From positions 1 through 64,000 of the forward strand of contig CAWKBS010000004.1 of assembly GCA_963847985.1 (NCBI GenBank): a stretch of 64,000 nt of DNA. The letters are read 5' to 3'. Every line of letters starts with the position of its first letter. The first letter of the stretch is position 1. Below the pieces are notes generated by a model that searched no databases, was not told the DNA's origin, and saw only the letters and a program-made list of their open reading frames with translations. Position numbers and translations under genes: made by a program. The DNA comes from JAIBJN01 sp963847985. Lineage in GTDB: Bacteria > Actinomycetota > Thermoleophilia > Gaiellales > Gaiellaceae. Positions 1-9,035 of this stretch are shown here, piece by piece.

Positions 1-667
1 CGGCGAAGTTGAAGCTGGCGCCGTCGCCGCCGCTTGCATACAGCGCCCCGTCCGCCCCGAACGCCAGCGACCCGGTCGAGTGGCTCGGATACTGCTGACA
101 CCAGTCCTCGACCAGCACTTGCTCGCTCCCCACCATCACGTTCCCGGAGGCCTGGAGGCGGGAGAGACGACCGCTCACGACGCAGCCGTCAGCGGTCGGC
201 CCCGGCGGCGTCGGGCACGGATCGGAAAGCACTCCGGGCGTCCCCCAGCGCGGCGCGGGCGCAGAGCTTCCCAGCTCGTGGTCGTACGTGTAGAGAACGT
301 AGACGTACGGTTGGCTGGGGAATGCCGGGTCGAGCGCGAGCCCGAGCAGCCCGCGATCCCAGAAGTTGTAGACGTTCGTGCTCAGATCGGCGAAAAGCGT
401 CGGTGTCGTGTCGGCGAGGTTGTCGAACACCTTGATCCGGCCGTTCTTCTCCGCCACGAAGATCCGGCCATCGGGCGAGAAGCGCAGGGCCGTCGGGTTC
501 GAGAGCCCGCTGAACACGACCGATTCCTGGAACCCGGGCGGGAGCGCGGCTCCCGCGCCCTGGGACTGGCCGAAGGCCACCAGGAGCAAGGTCGCCAACA
601 CAAGACCGTAAACGGAACGAAGGCGTGCGCGAAGCGAGCGCACCTGACGGAGATCGCGGGCTGCCAC
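1..667 (-). CDS. PQQ-dependent sugar dehydrogenase-like protein, partial
   Basis: The N-terminal 222 codons of a secreted beta-propeller protein are visible; the 3' end lies outside the window. I chose the GTG at 667 because GGAGGGA sits just upstream; an in-frame ATG at 688 has no such site. Residues about 15-45 form a signal peptide (basic stretch, then LVLATLLLVAF). Propeller motifs typical of the glucose/sorbosone dehydrogenase family follow: SNPTALRFSPDGRIFVAEK, WDRGLLGLALDPAFP and GSLAFGADGALYASGGDG. Members oxidise sugars or polyols outside the membrane, but many homologues have unknown substrates. It is transcribed away from the sugar-nucleotide operon at 1 kb. Confidence 0.8.
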   Translation of the reverse strand, partial: MAARDLRQVRSLRARLRSVYGLVLATLLLVAFGQSQGAGAALPPGFQESVVFSGLSNPTALRFSPDGRIFVAEKNGRIKVFDNLADTTPTLFADLSTNVYNFWDRGLLGLALDPAFPSQPYVYVLYTYDHELGSSAPAPRWGTPGVLSDPCPTPPGPTADGCVVSGRLSRLQASGNVMVGSEQVLVEDWCQQYPSHSTGSLAFGADGALYASGGDGASFNFA

Positions 668-1003
668 AGTCCCTCCTCTCGACGCCATACCGCCGCGGGC
701 GCAAGCGCCGCAGGCGCAGCCCGCGTCGGCGTTGACTATGCGCCGCCTGACGGGCCATTGCAACCCCGGCGGCACCCGCGCTCGAGAAACCAGCCGTACG
801 TCTAGGTCAAGGCGAGTGCTTGCCTTCGGAGAACAGTGCTCGGGAGCCCGATCAACTGCTTGACACGGTGGTCGCGGGTGCTAAAAGTGGAGAGCAGTGA
901 GCGCGCCCGCGGCTATCAGGCGCGTCTTCGGATCGGTTCTGTCCGACAGAAAGCAGCACATGGGTGGCGGTCCACGTCGTATGAGCGCAGAGGCGCCTCT
1001 CGC
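668..1003. other. divergent intergenic region, no gene seen
   Basis: This 336-bp stretch separates two divergent genes. I see no convincing coding sequence here. It holds the promoter candidate at 860-887 for the plus-strand operon and presumably the minus-strand promoter for the sugar dehydrogenase. Confidence 0.5.
860..887 (+). promoter_or_regulatory. sigma-A-type promoter for sugar-nucleotide operon
   Basis: TTGACA at 860-865 and TAAAAG at 882-887 are separated by 16 bp. The -35 is a perfect match and the -10 matches four of six positions. It lies about 115 bp before the first gene of the operon. No other candidate of this quality was seen nearby. Confidence 0.5.
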
Positions 1004-2041
1004 ATGAGAGTTCTCGTCACAGGCCACCACGGCTACATCGGCTCTGTCGCGGCACCGATGCTTCAGGAAGCCGGCCACGACGTGACCGGGCTCGACACGT
1101 TCTTCTACGAAGGATGCGACCTCGTAGACGACGTGTCCGCCTTCCCGACGCTTCGCATGGACATTCGCGACATCACGACCGACGTACTCGAGGGATACGA
1201 CGGGATCGTCCATCTGGCGGCGTTGTCGAACGATCCGCTAGGAGAGCTCAATGAGGAGCTGACGCGAGAGATCAACTTCCGCGGAACCGTGGAGCTTGCG
1301 CGGAAGGCGAAGGAGGCCGGCGTTCGGCGGTTCGTCTTCGCTTCGTCCTGCAGCATGTACGGAGCCGCTGCAACCGACGAGCTCGTCACGGAGGAGGCGC
1401 CGCTGCGGCCGCTGACCGCTTATGCCGAGTCCAAGGTCAGGGCGGAGGAGGCGTTGTCCGAGCTCGCGGACGGAGACTTCGCCCCGATCTTCATGCGGAA
1501 CGCCACCGCTTACGGCGTCTCGCCGCGCGTTCGTCTCGACGTCGTGCTCAACAACCTCGCAGCCTGGGCTTTCACAACCGGCAAGGTCCTGATCATGAGC
1601 GACGGGACGCCGTGGCGGCCCCTCGTGCACGTTCGAGACATCGCAGCGGCCGCGGAGGCAGCCCTGGTTGCTCCGATCGCGCTCGTCCGGAACGAGGCAT
1701 TCAACGTTGGTGCGAACGACGAGAACTACCACGTGCGCGACCTGGCCGAGATCGTTCGGGAGACGTTTGCGGGGTGCGAGATCGAGTACGCGGAAGGAGC
1801 GGGTCCCGATCCGCGGAGCTACCGCGCCGACTTTCAGAAGCTGACCGAGACGTTGCCCGAAGCAGCACCGAAGTGGACGGCCCGGGACGGCGCCCGAGAG
1901 CTGCTCGACGCGTTCCGGTCGGCTCGGCTCACGTCCGCCGGGTTCGACCGGTATACGCGCCTCGCGCGCCTCAAGTCCTTGCTCGACGAGGGGTCGGTCG
2001 ACGACAACCTGCGCTGGTCGTACACGCACGAGCGCGCCTAG
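1004..2041 (+). CDS. NAD-dependent epimerase/dehydratase (SDR)
   Basis: A 345-residue extended short-chain dehydrogenase. The N-terminus MRVLVTGHHGYIGS carries the GxxGxxG NAD-binding loop; the middle has HLAALSNDP, FASSCSMYG and the YAESK catalytic Tyr/Lys motif, and later WRPLVHVRDIA. These are typical of nucleotide-sugar 4-epimerases and 4,6-dehydratase relatives. The ATG at 1004 is chosen because it gives the usual SDR N-terminus and has AGAGG upstream. It opens the operon that runs to 10.4 kb, so it probably modifies the sugar made with the next gene. Exact substrate cannot be read from sequence. Confidence 0.85.
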   Translation: MRVLVTGHHGYIGSVAAPMLQEAGHDVTGLDTFFYEGCDLVDDVSAFPTLRMDIRDITTDVLEGYDGIVHLAALSNDPLGELNEELTREINFRGTVELARKAKEAGVRRFVFASSCSMYGAAATDELVTEEAPLRPLTAYAESKVRAEEALSELADGDFAPIFMRNATAYGVSPRVRLDVVLNNLAAWAFTTGKVLIMSDGTPWRPLVHVRDIAAAAEAALVAPIALVRNEAFNVGANDENYHVRDLAEIVRETFAGCEIEYAEGAGPDPRSYRADFQKLTETLPEAAPKWTARDGARELLDAFRSARLTSAGFDRYTRLARLKSLLDEGSVDDNLRWSYTHERA

Positions 2042-2130
2042 ATCGTGACGCGAGAGACCTGCATTCGATTGCCGGAAGGCTTCGACGGTCGGCAGAACGG
2101 GAAGTTCAGCCCCGGCCAGGCTCACACGCC

Positions 2131-2946
2131 GTGAAGGTCGTTCTCTTCTGCGGCGGGCTCGGACTTCGGATGCAGGAGGCTGCTCCCAGCATCCCCAAGC
2201 CGATGGTGCCGATCGCTAACCGGCCCATCCTGCTCCACATCATGAAGTACTACGCGCACTTCGGACACGATGACTTCGTCATCTGCCTCGGTCACAAGGG
2301 CGAAGTGATCAAGGAGTACTTCCTCAACTACAACGAGGCGCTCGCGAACGATTTCGTTCTCACGGAAGGCGGCAGGAACGTCGAGCTTCTCGCGAGCGAC
2401 ATCGGGGAGTGGCGAATCACCTTCGTCAACACGGGGCTGCACAGCAACATCGGCCAGCGGCTGCGGGCAGTGCAGGACCATCTCCGCGGCGAGGAGCTTT
2501 TCCTCGCCACATACGGCGACGCCGTCACCGATGCACCTCTGCCGCAGATGCTGGCCAACTTTCACGAGCGCGACAAGACCGCCGCGTTCCTCGCCGTGCG
2601 CCCGACGAGCTACTCCTTCCACACCGTCCGGCTGTCGGACGGGGAGGTTGTACGGGGAATCGAAGATGTGACTCGGGCCGACATGTGGATCAACGGCGGA
2701 TTTTTCATCTTCCGGCCGGAGATCTTCGATTGCATCCACGAAGGCGAGGAACTGGTCGACCAGCCGTTCCAGCGGTTGATCGAGCGCGAGGAGCTGATCG
2801 CCTACCCGTACGAGGGATTCTGGGCGCCCATGGACACCCTGAAGGACAAGCACAATCTCGAGACGCTCGCAGCCTCGGGCCGGCCTCCATGGGAGGTCTG
2901 GGCGAATCCCGACGGTGATCCGACCACCGAATCGCCTTGGCCGTGA
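2131..2946 (+). CDS. rfbF: glucose-1-phosphate cytidylyltransferase-like nucleotidyltransferase
   Basis: A 271-residue sugar nucleotidyltransferase. The N-terminus VKVVLFCGGLGLRM is the nucleotide-binding loop; IPKPMVPIANRPILLHIMKYY and GDAV (metal-binding Asp) follow. EYFLNY, the late INGGFFIF and the C-terminal PYEGFWAPMDTLKD are characteristic of the RfbF/DdhA glucose-1-phosphate cytidylyltransferase subgroup (about 257 residues). This enzyme makes CDP-glucose, the entry point to CDP-3,6-dideoxysugars and some branched sugars. GTG start at 2131. Neighbouring SDR, RmlC-like and SAF-oxidoreductase genes would process the CDP-sugar. Specificity for CTP is inferred from family resemblance. Confidence 0.8.
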   Translation: MKVVLFCGGLGLRMQEAAPSIPKPMVPIANRPILLHIMKYYAHFGHDDFVICLGHKGEVIKEYFLNYNEALANDFVLTEGGRNVELLASDIGEWRITFVNTGLHSNIGQRLRAVQDHLRGEELFLATYGDAVTDAPLPQMLANFHERDKTAAFLAVRPTSYSFHTVRLSDGEVVRGIEDVTRADMWINGGFFIFRPEIFDCIHEGEELVDQPFQRLIEREELIAYPYEGFWAPMDTLKDKHNLETLAASGRPPWEVWANPDGDPTTESPWP

Positions 2947-3593
2947 TCAGGCTCGAGCTCAGCGAGATTCCGTCACCCTTCCGGATCCTCGCGATCGGGT
3001 GTCACGCGGACGACATCGAGATCGGCTGCGGCGGCACCATTCTTCGGATGCTGGCCTCGGTTCCCGAGGTCGAAGTGTGCTGGGTCGTGCTGAGCGCGCA
3101 CGGCGACCGAGTCGATGAGGTTCACGCGAGCGCTGACGCCTTCCTCCAGGGGAGCACGCAGCGTCAAGTAATCGTGCGGGACTTTCGCGACGGCTTCCTC
3201 CCGTACAGCGGAGGAGACGTCAAGCAATTCTTCGAGGATCTCAAGCCCGTCATCTCGCCGGATCTCATCTTCACGCACTACGGGAATGATCGGCACCAGG
3301 ATCATCGACTCGCGTCGGAGCTCACCTGGAACACGTTTCGAGATCACTTGATCCTCGAGTACGAGGTTCCGAAGTACGACGGTGACCTGGGGTCGCCGAA
3401 CGTCTTCGTTCACCTCGACGAGGCGCTCGTCCGGAGAAAGATCGAGAACCTGCTCACGTTCTTCCAGACGCAGCGGGATCGACGGTGGTTCACCGAGGAT
3501 CTGTTCTTGAGCATCCTCCGGATTCGCGGCATGGAGTCAAATTCGCCGGATCGCTACGCGGAGGCCTTCTACGGAAGGAAGGTCGTCCTGTGA
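2943..3593 (+). CDS. PIG-L family deacetylase
   Basis: A 216-residue LmbE/PIG-L zinc deacetylase. The metal motif GCHADDIEIGCGG lies near residue 18 and the second histidine motif HYGNDRHQDHR near residue 115. Family members remove acetyl groups from N-acetylglucosaminyl substrates. The GTG at 2943 overlaps the previous stop as GTGA; a TTG at 2937 is the alternative. Its place between a cytidylyltransferase and a glycosyltransferase suggests it deacetylates an amino sugar or glycan intermediate of this cluster. The target is unknown. Confidence 0.85.
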   Translation: MIRLELSEIPSPFRILAIGCHADDIEIGCGGTILRMLASVPEVEVCWVVLSAHGDRVDEVHASADAFLQGSTQRQVIVRDFRDGFLPYSGGDVKQFFEDLKPVISPDLIFTHYGNDRHQDHRLASELTWNTFRDHLILEYEVPKYDGDLGSPNVFVHLDEALVRRKIENLLTFFQTQRDRRWFTEDLFLSILRIRGMESNSPDRYAEAFYGRKVVL

Positions 3594-4708
3594 GCGGCCG
3601 CGGTGCGAGCGTCAGCGTTCTGATTCCGACGTACAAGGACGCCGACCTCCTCCGCAAGTCATTGCCCGTCCTTCTCGAGCACCCACCCGACGACCTCGAG
3701 ATCGTCGTCCTCAACAACGACCCGTCGCAGGACGTCCGTGCAGCGATCGGGACGTATGGCGACGACTCCAGAGTCCGACTTGTCGAGATGGGATGGGAAG
3801 CGGGCTTCGCGCGGGCCGTCAATCGCGGGGTCCGCATGGCCTCGGGGGAGTTCGTCATGTTGTGCAACGCGGACCTCTTCCCCGCTCCGACGTACGTCGC
3901 CGAGATCCTCAGGTTCTTCGAGGCACACCCTGACGCCGGGGCCGCCATCGGCAAGCTCCTCCGCTACGACCTCGAAACCGACCGGCCGACGGATGTGATC
4001 GACACGGCCGGCCTCGTCCTGACTCGACAGCGCCGCTTCATGCCGCGCGGCGAAGGGGAGACAGACGCAGGCCAGTTCGATGAAGCGGTCGAGGTCTTCG
4101 GAGTCGACGGGGCCGCTCCGGTCCTGCGTCGGCGTGCGCTCGAGCAGATCAGCGTCCAAGGGGAGTACCTGGACGAGAACTTCTTCGCCCACAAGGAAGA
4201 CCACGACATCTCGTGGCGCCTGCACCTCGCCGACTGGGAGTGCTGGTACGTCCCGACGGCGGTCGCCCACCACGGCCGAACCACGCGCGGGCTTGGCTCC
4301 AGCGGATACCTGTCGGCGATGCGGAGGTTCCACCAGAGCGAGCTCGAGAAGTCCGAGCCCGTCCGCGTCAACGCCATGAAGAACCAGTGGCTGATGATCC
4401 TGAAGAACGAGGACGGCTTCAACTTCGTGCGCGACTTTCCGTTCATCCTCGCGCGCGAGGCGATGGTCATGGCGCATCGACTGGTCTTCGCGCCGAAGTC
4501 GCTCGTGGCCGTTCCGATGACGATCAGGCTTCTCCCCGAGACACTGCAAAAGCGACGGGCAGCGAAGCGCACTCAGACGATGGATCCTCGAACGCTCCGC
4601 CGCTGGCTCGACGCTCGAGACCAAGGCCAGGGTGAGCGGGGTGACCCGCAATCAACGGGCGCAGCGGCTCTCCCGGCCCACGACGATCGCCACCCGGGTG
4701 CCGGCTAA
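3590..4708 (+). CDS. family 2 glycosyltransferase
   Basis: A 372-residue GT2 protein. The N-terminus has the GT-A nucleotide-binding fold (SVSVLIPTYKDADLL, VVLNNDPS) and the AGFARAVNRG and LCNADLFPAP motifs seen in WbbL/rhamnosyltransferase-like enzymes; EDHDISWRLHLADW is the late acidic catalytic region. The GTG start overlaps the previous stop and has GGAAGGAAGG upstream. The C-terminal 40 residues are low complexity and poorly conserved in appearance, so the true end could be shorter in relatives. It probably transfers a sugar made by this operon to a lipid-linked or protein acceptor in the cytoplasm. Confidence 0.85.
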   Translation: MSGRGASVSVLIPTYKDADLLRKSLPVLLEHPPDDLEIVVLNNDPSQDVRAAIGTYGDDSRVRLVEMGWEAGFARAVNRGVRMASGEFVMLCNADLFPAPTYVAEILRFFEAHPDAGAAIGKLLRYDLETDRPTDVIDTAGLVLTRQRRFMPRGEGETDAGQFDEAVEVFGVDGAAPVLRRRALEQISVQGEYLDENFFAHKEDHDISWRLHLADWECWYVPTAVAHHGRTTRGLGSSGYLSAMRRFHQSELEKSEPVRVNAMKNQWLMILKNEDGFNFVRDFPFILAREAMVMAHRLVFAPKSLVAVPMTIRLLPETLQKRRAAKRTQTMDPRTLRRWLDARDQGQGERGDPQSTGAAALPAHDDRHPGAG

Positions 4709-4772
4709 CTCGTCTGCGAGGACGGGCGCTCGGACAACGTCCCTCAACGGGCCCCAGGTTGGGCGAGGGCCG

Positions 4773-5942
4773 ATGCGGATCGTGGTCATCGTGAACATGG
4801 TCGCGCCGTACACGAAGCCGCTCTTCGAACGCCTGGCCGACCGCGAGGAGTGCGAGCTCCTGGTCGTCTCCGAGACGCCGATGGAGCGCGATCGCCACTG
4901 GGATCCCGAGACCGACCTCCCGTTCAACCACATCCTCCTCGACTCGTGGACGTTGGATCTCGCGTGGCTCGCCCGGGGCTCAGGCTTCACGACGAGGTTC
5001 GACACCTACCTCTACGCTCCCAAACGGCCTCTCCGACCGCTCGTTGCCTTCGCGCCCGATGTCATCGTCGCGGGCGGCAGCGGAATCTGGTCGTCCCCCG
5101 CCAACATCGCGGCGCTGACCGCACGCCGGAAGCGAGGCTGGGCCATCGCGCCGTGGTGGGGGAGCTTCACCCGCCCGCACCCCACGTGGCCCCGCCGGCT
5201 GGCCGATCCCTGGGTCAAGTACTTCATGCGCACGGCCGATGCGTGCCTCCCGTACGGCACGCGACAGGCCCGCGATCTCGCCGAGATGGGAGTCGACCCG
5301 GCGCGGATCGTGATCGCGCCGATCACCGCGCTCGCTCCCGAGCGCCCGCCGCCACGCGAGTCGACGCGCACCGGCCGGAATGCGCGTTTCCTCTTCGTCG
5401 GGCGCCTGATCGAGCGCAAGGGGCTGGATGTCCTTCTCCGAGCCTTTGCGCGCTACGACGGGGGCGAGCTCTGGATCGCAGGCGACGGCCCGCTCCAGGA
5501 GGCCGTCTCCCAGGCGGCTTCGCGGGATCCCCGTATTCGCCTCTTCGGGCACGTGGGCGGCGAGGGTCTCGGTGACCTCTACGCCGACGTCGATGCACTC
5601 GTCGTCCCCTCGCTCTACGAAGCCTGGGGTCTGGTCGTCCACGAGGGCCTCGCCCACGGACTGCCCGTGATCGTCACGGATCAGGTCGGGGCTGCCGACG
5701 ACCTCATCGACTCCGGGGTGAACGGGTACGTCGTCCCGGTGGGCTCCGCCGAGGCAACCGCCGACGCGATGCGGTCCGTCGCCGCGTGGACGCCGGAGAA
5801 GCGAGCCGGCGCCGAGAGGCGCTCGCTCGAGGCCCTCGCGTCTTTTTCGTTCGACCGCGGCGCAGACGGATTCATCCAGGGCTGTGCGCTCGCTCTCGAG
5901 CATCGGAGGCGAACGGCGGGGTCGGGAAGCGCACCGGCGTGA
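4773..5942 (+). CDS. family 4 glycosyltransferase (GT-B fold)
   Basis: A 389-residue GT4 enzyme. It starts MRIVVIVNMVAPYTKPLFERL, and the C-terminal half holds the donor-binding region: FLFVGRLIERKGLDVLL, ELWIAGDGPLQ, and the E-x7-E type segment PSLYEAWGLVVHEGLAHGLPV. The ATG at 4773 fits the domain boundary; an in-frame upstream start would add an unnatural tail overlapping the previous gene. It should use a nucleotide-diphospho-sugar donor. With the GT2 upstream it forms a pair of transferases for the same glycan. Confidence 0.87.
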   Translation: MRIVVIVNMVAPYTKPLFERLADREECELLVVSETPMERDRHWDPETDLPFNHILLDSWTLDLAWLARGSGFTTRFDTYLYAPKRPLRPLVAFAPDVIVAGGSGIWSSPANIAALTARRKRGWAIAPWWGSFTRPHPTWPRRLADPWVKYFMRTADACLPYGTRQARDLAEMGVDPARIVIAPITALAPERPPPRESTRTGRNARFLFVGRLIERKGLDVLLRAFARYDGGELWIAGDGPLQEAVSQAASRDPRIRLFGHVGGEGLGDLYADVDALVVPSLYEAWGLVVHEGLAHGLPVIVTDQVGAADDLIDSGVNGYVVPVGSAEATADAMRSVAAWTPEKRAGAERRSLEALASFSFDRGADGFIQGCALALEHRRRTAGSGSAPA

Positions 5943-6066
5943 AAGCTGTGCCGAGCCGAGCGACCTCTCCGTTCGAGTGGTCTCGAGCAACCACCGGCCC
6001 GCGTCACATGGCCCGAACCCGGCCACGGGCTATTCTCGGAGCAGCCTCAATGAAAGGAGCGATTGG

Positions 6067-6663
6067 GTGGTCTTCACCGAGACGAAGCTGAGCGGGGCTT
6101 TCATCATCGACCTCGAACGGCGGGAAGACAGCCGTGGCTTCTTCGCCCGGGCGTTCTGCCAGCACGAGTTCAGCGACCACGGCCTCAAGCCGTTGATTGC
6201 ACAGGCCAATATCGGCTTCAACCGGCGGCGCGGTTGCCTGCGTGGAATGCACTTCCAGTATCCCCCCGCGGCAGAGACGAAAGTCGTCCGCTGCACGCGC
6301 GGAGCCGTTCTCGACATCATCGTGGACCTGCGGCCCGAGAGCCCGACGTACCTCGAGCACGTCTCCGTCGAGCTGACGGCGGACAACCATCGGGCGATCT
6401 ACATCCCAGAGCGGTTTGCACACGGCTACCAGGCTCTCGAAGACGAGACCGAGACCAGCTACCAGGTCGGCGAGTTTTACACGCCGGGCGCCGAGGGTGG
6501 GCTTCGCTACGACGATCCGGCCCTCGCCCTCACATGGCCTCTTCCCATCAGCGAGATCTCCGAGAAGGATGCAGCGTGGCCGCTGCTCGCTGAGGTGGAA
6601 ACCGAGGTTCGGGAGAGAATGGCCATCGACGTCGACCGCGAGCCGGCCGGGACGGTCCAATGA
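6067..6663 (+). CDS. dTDP-4-dehydrorhamnose 3,5-epimerase family (RmlC-like cupin)
   Basis: A 198-residue RmlC-type epimerase. Visible hallmarks are EDSRGFFARAFC, NIGFNRRRGCLRGMHFQ (active-site His region), GAVLDIIVDLRPES, IPERFAHGYQAL (catalytic Asp/Tyr neighbourhood is usual here) and LRYDDPALALTWP. The GTG at 6067 is preceded by AAAGGAG at a good distance. RmlC enzymes epimerise a 4-keto-6-deoxy sugar at C3/C5. No rmlA, rmlB or rmlD homologue lies in this cluster, so it more likely acts on a CDP-linked or otherwise modified hexose, as found in branched-sugar pathways. Confidence 0.85.
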   Translation: MVFTETKLSGAFIIDLERREDSRGFFARAFCQHEFSDHGLKPLIAQANIGFNRRRGCLRGMHFQYPPAAETKVVRCTRGAVLDIIVDLRPESPTYLEHVSVELTADNHRAIYIPERFAHGYQALEDETETSYQVGEFYTPGAEGGLRYDDPALALTWPLPISEISEKDAAWPLLAEVETEVRERMAIDVDREPAGTVQ

Positions 6664-7985
6664 TCATCGTCGACGAGGCGTTGCGCGCCAGGGAGCAGGA
6701 GGGTCGGCCGATCCGTGTCGGGCTGCTCGGCGCCGGTTTCATGGCCCAGGGCCTCGCGAACCAGATTCGAAACAGTGTTCCGGGAATGGATGTGGTCGCG
6801 CTCCACGGCCGTCGCCCCGACAAGGCGCTCGACGTCTTTCGCTACGCGGGGGACGACGAGGCAGTCGTAGCGACCGGCCTCGGGGACTTCGAGGATGCGG
6901 TGAGGGCGGGACGCTCGGTCGTCACCGAGGACGCATTTCTCCTCTGCCATTCCGAGCAGATCGACGCGATCATGGACGTCACCGGCTCGGTCGAGTTCGG
7001 GGCCAGGGTCGCACTCGAAGCGTTCGAGCACGGCAAGCACTTCATTGCCATGAATGCGGAGCTCGACGGCACCATCGGGCCGATCCTCCACACCTACGCT
7101 CGCAGACACGGCGTCGAGTTCTCGGCATGCGACGGAGACGAGCCGGGGCTGCAGATGAACCTCTATCGCTGGGTGCAGGGACTGGGCCTCGAGCCGAGGG
7201 TGATGGGGAACGTCAAGGGTCTACAGGACCCGTATCGCAACCCGGAGACCCAGAAGGGGTTTGCAGAGAAATGGGGGCAGAACCCCGCGATGGTCACATC
7301 GTTCGCAGACGGCTCGAAGATCAGCTTCGAGCAGACGATCGTCGCCAACGCGACGGGCGCCAAGGTTCTCCGGCGCGGGATGTCCCGCGGCACGCCGTTC
7401 GACGGAGATCCTCTCGAGCTCCCGTCGCTGTACGACCTGGACGAGGTGCGAGCTCACGGGTCGATCGTCGACTACACCGTCGGACCCTCGTCGGTGAAGA
7501 TTTTTTGCCTGGCTGAGCATGTGGATCCAAAGCAACGCCACTACCTGAGCCTCTACAAGATGGGCGAGGGACCGCTGTATCCGTTTTGGGTCCCCTACCA
7601 CCTGCCGCACTTCGAGGCGCCGAACGCGATCGCCCGGGTCGTCCTCTTCGGCGACAACCTCGCACCGCCCCTCGCAGGTCCGAGCGTGGAAGTGTGCGCC
7701 GTCGCCAAGCGGGATCTCCGTGCGGGCGAGACGCTCGATGAGTACGGCATGTTCATGACGTACGGGGAGGCTGCCAACACTGAAGAGATGAATGCTCACC
7801 GGTACCTGCCCGAAGGCCTCGTCGAGGGTTGCCGACTGCTTCACGACGTCTTGAAGGACGGGGTCGTGACCTACGACGACGTCGAGCTGCCCGTCGGTCG
7901 GACGGCCGACAGGCTGCGCGCGGAGCAGTACCGGCATTTCGCCGGTGAGACGTGGCTCGAGGAGCGCCTCCGGGCGCCGGCCTGA
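6660..7985 (+). CDS. NAD(P)-binding oxidoreductase with C-terminal SAF domain
   Basis: A 441-residue protein. The N-terminus IRVGLLGAGFMAQGLANQI is a Rossmann GxGxxG loop as in homoserine dehydrogenase-like enzymes. The C-terminal part (VEVCAVAKRDLRAGETLDEYG) is a SAF domain, a fold shared with antifreeze-like and hydro-lyase proteins. Homologues occur in polysaccharide clusters, where I know of no firm reaction assignment. It overlaps the RmlC-like gene by ATGA, so the two are translationally coupled and probably act on the same sugar. Confident as a family, unknown as an enzyme. Confidence 0.75.
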   Translation: MIIVDEALRAREQEGRPIRVGLLGAGFMAQGLANQIRNSVPGMDVVALHGRRPDKALDVFRYAGDDEAVVATGLGDFEDAVRAGRSVVTEDAFLLCHSEQIDAIMDVTGSVEFGARVALEAFEHGKHFIAMNAELDGTIGPILHTYARRHGVEFSACDGDEPGLQMNLYRWVQGLGLEPRVMGNVKGLQDPYRNPETQKGFAEKWGQNPAMVTSFADGSKISFEQTIVANATGAKVLRRGMSRGTPFDGDPLELPSLYDLDEVRAHGSIVDYTVGPSSVKIFCLAEHVDPKQRHYLSLYKMGEGPLYPFWVPYHLPHFEAPNAIARVVLFGDNLAPPLAGPSVEVCAVAKRDLRAGETLDEYGMFMTYGEAANTEEMNAHRYLPEGLVEGCRLLHDVLKDGVVTYDDVELPVGRTADRLRAEQYRHFAGETWLEERLRAPA

Positions 7986-8042
7986 CGACCGGCAAGCACT
8001 AGAAATCCGCGGCGTTTCGCGCTAGGCTCTGCGGCTCTGTAT

Positions 8043-8059
8043 CCCCTTCGGGTAAGGGG
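8043..8059 (+). promoter_or_regulatory. hairpin covering the ribosome binding site of the UXS gene
   Basis: CCCCTT at 8043-8048 is fully complementary to AAGGGG at 8054-8059 across a five-base loop. AAGGGG is the only Shine-Dalgarno candidate for the ATG at 8067. If the helix forms, the ribosome site is hidden. Regulation by this hairpin is inference. Confidence 0.45.
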
Positions 8060-8066
8060 TTGCGGC

Positions 8067-9035
8067 ATGTTTACTGCGGTAGTAACAGGTGGCGCCGGGT
8101 TTCTCGGCTCGCACCTGTGTGATTTCCTTCTTGCCGTAGGACGGCGGGTCATCTGTGTCGACAACCTCGACACGGGGTCGCTCGAGAACATCCGGCACAT
8201 CGAGACCGGCTCGGACTTTCGGTTCATTCATCACGACGTCACCGAGCCGCTCTTTCTCGATGAGCCCGTTGACGTCGTCTTCCACCTGGCAAGTCCGGCC
8301 AGCCCCATCGACTATCAGCGCCTGCCCTTGCACACGCTCAAGGTGGGCTCCTACGGGACCCACAACATGCTCGGGCTCGCCAAGTTCAAGCGCGCCCGGT
8401 TCCTGCTGACCTCCACGAGTGAGATCTACGGCGATCCGCAAGTCCACCCTCAGCCGGAAACATATTGGGGTCATGTCAATGCGGTGGGCCCCCGAGGCGT
8501 CTACGACGAAGCGAAGCGCTACGCCGAGGCGCTCACGATGGCGTACCACCGCCAGCAAGGGGTGGACACCTGCATCGCACGCATCTTCAACACCTACGGA
8601 CCGCGGATGCGCCGGGATGACGGGCGCGCCATCCGGACATTCCTCCGCCAGGCACTGGAAAACGAGCCACTCACGGTCTTCGGCGACGGCTCCCAAACCC
8701 GCTCCTTCTGCTACGTCGACGATCTCGTGCGCGGGCTCAACTTGCTCGCCCAGAGCGAGGAGCATTCCCCGGTCAACCTCGGCAACCCGCGGGAGATGAC
8801 CCTGCTCGAGCTGGCCGAGACCATCATCCGGATCACAGGCTCGAGGAGCGAGATCGTCTTTGCGGCCCTGCCGATCGACGATCCGCAGGTGCGGCAGCCG
8901 GACATCACGCGGGCCCGTCAGGTGCTGCACTGGGAACCCGCCATCGAGCTGGAGGAGGGCCTGCGGAAAACCGTCGACAGCCTGCTTGCCGGGACCAGCG
9001 GGGTCCGCGACACCTTGCCGGCGGTTGGCCCATGA
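8067..9035 (+). CDS. UDP-glucuronate decarboxylase (UDP-xylose synthase)
   Basis: A 322-residue extended SDR of the UXS subgroup. It shows VVTGGAGFLGSHLCD (NAD loop), the group-specific FHLASPASPIDYQ, LLTSTSEIYGDP, the YDEAKRYAE catalytic Tyr/Lys and ARIFNTYGPRMRRDDGR, all close to characterised UXS enzymes. It converts UDP-glucuronate to UDP-xylose in the cytoplasm. The following gene makes UDP-glucuronate, so the two form a complete UDP-glucose to UDP-xylose route. The ATG lies about 80 bp after the previous gene, behind the hairpin at 8043. Confidence 0.9.
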   Translation: MFTAVVTGGAGFLGSHLCDFLLAVGRRVICVDNLDTGSLENIRHIETGSDFRFIHHDVTEPLFLDEPVDVVFHLASPASPIDYQRLPLHTLKVGSYGTHNMLGLAKFKRARFLLTSTSEIYGDPQVHPQPETYWGHVNAVGPRGVYDEAKRYAEALTMAYHRQQGVDTCIARIFNTYGPRMRRDDGRAIRTFLRQALENEPLTVFGDGSQTRSFCYVDDLVRGLNLLAQSEEHSPVNLGNPREMTLLELAETIIRITGSRSEIVFAALPIDDPQVRQPDITRARQVLHWEPAIELEEGLRKTVDSLLAGTSGVRDTLPAVGP

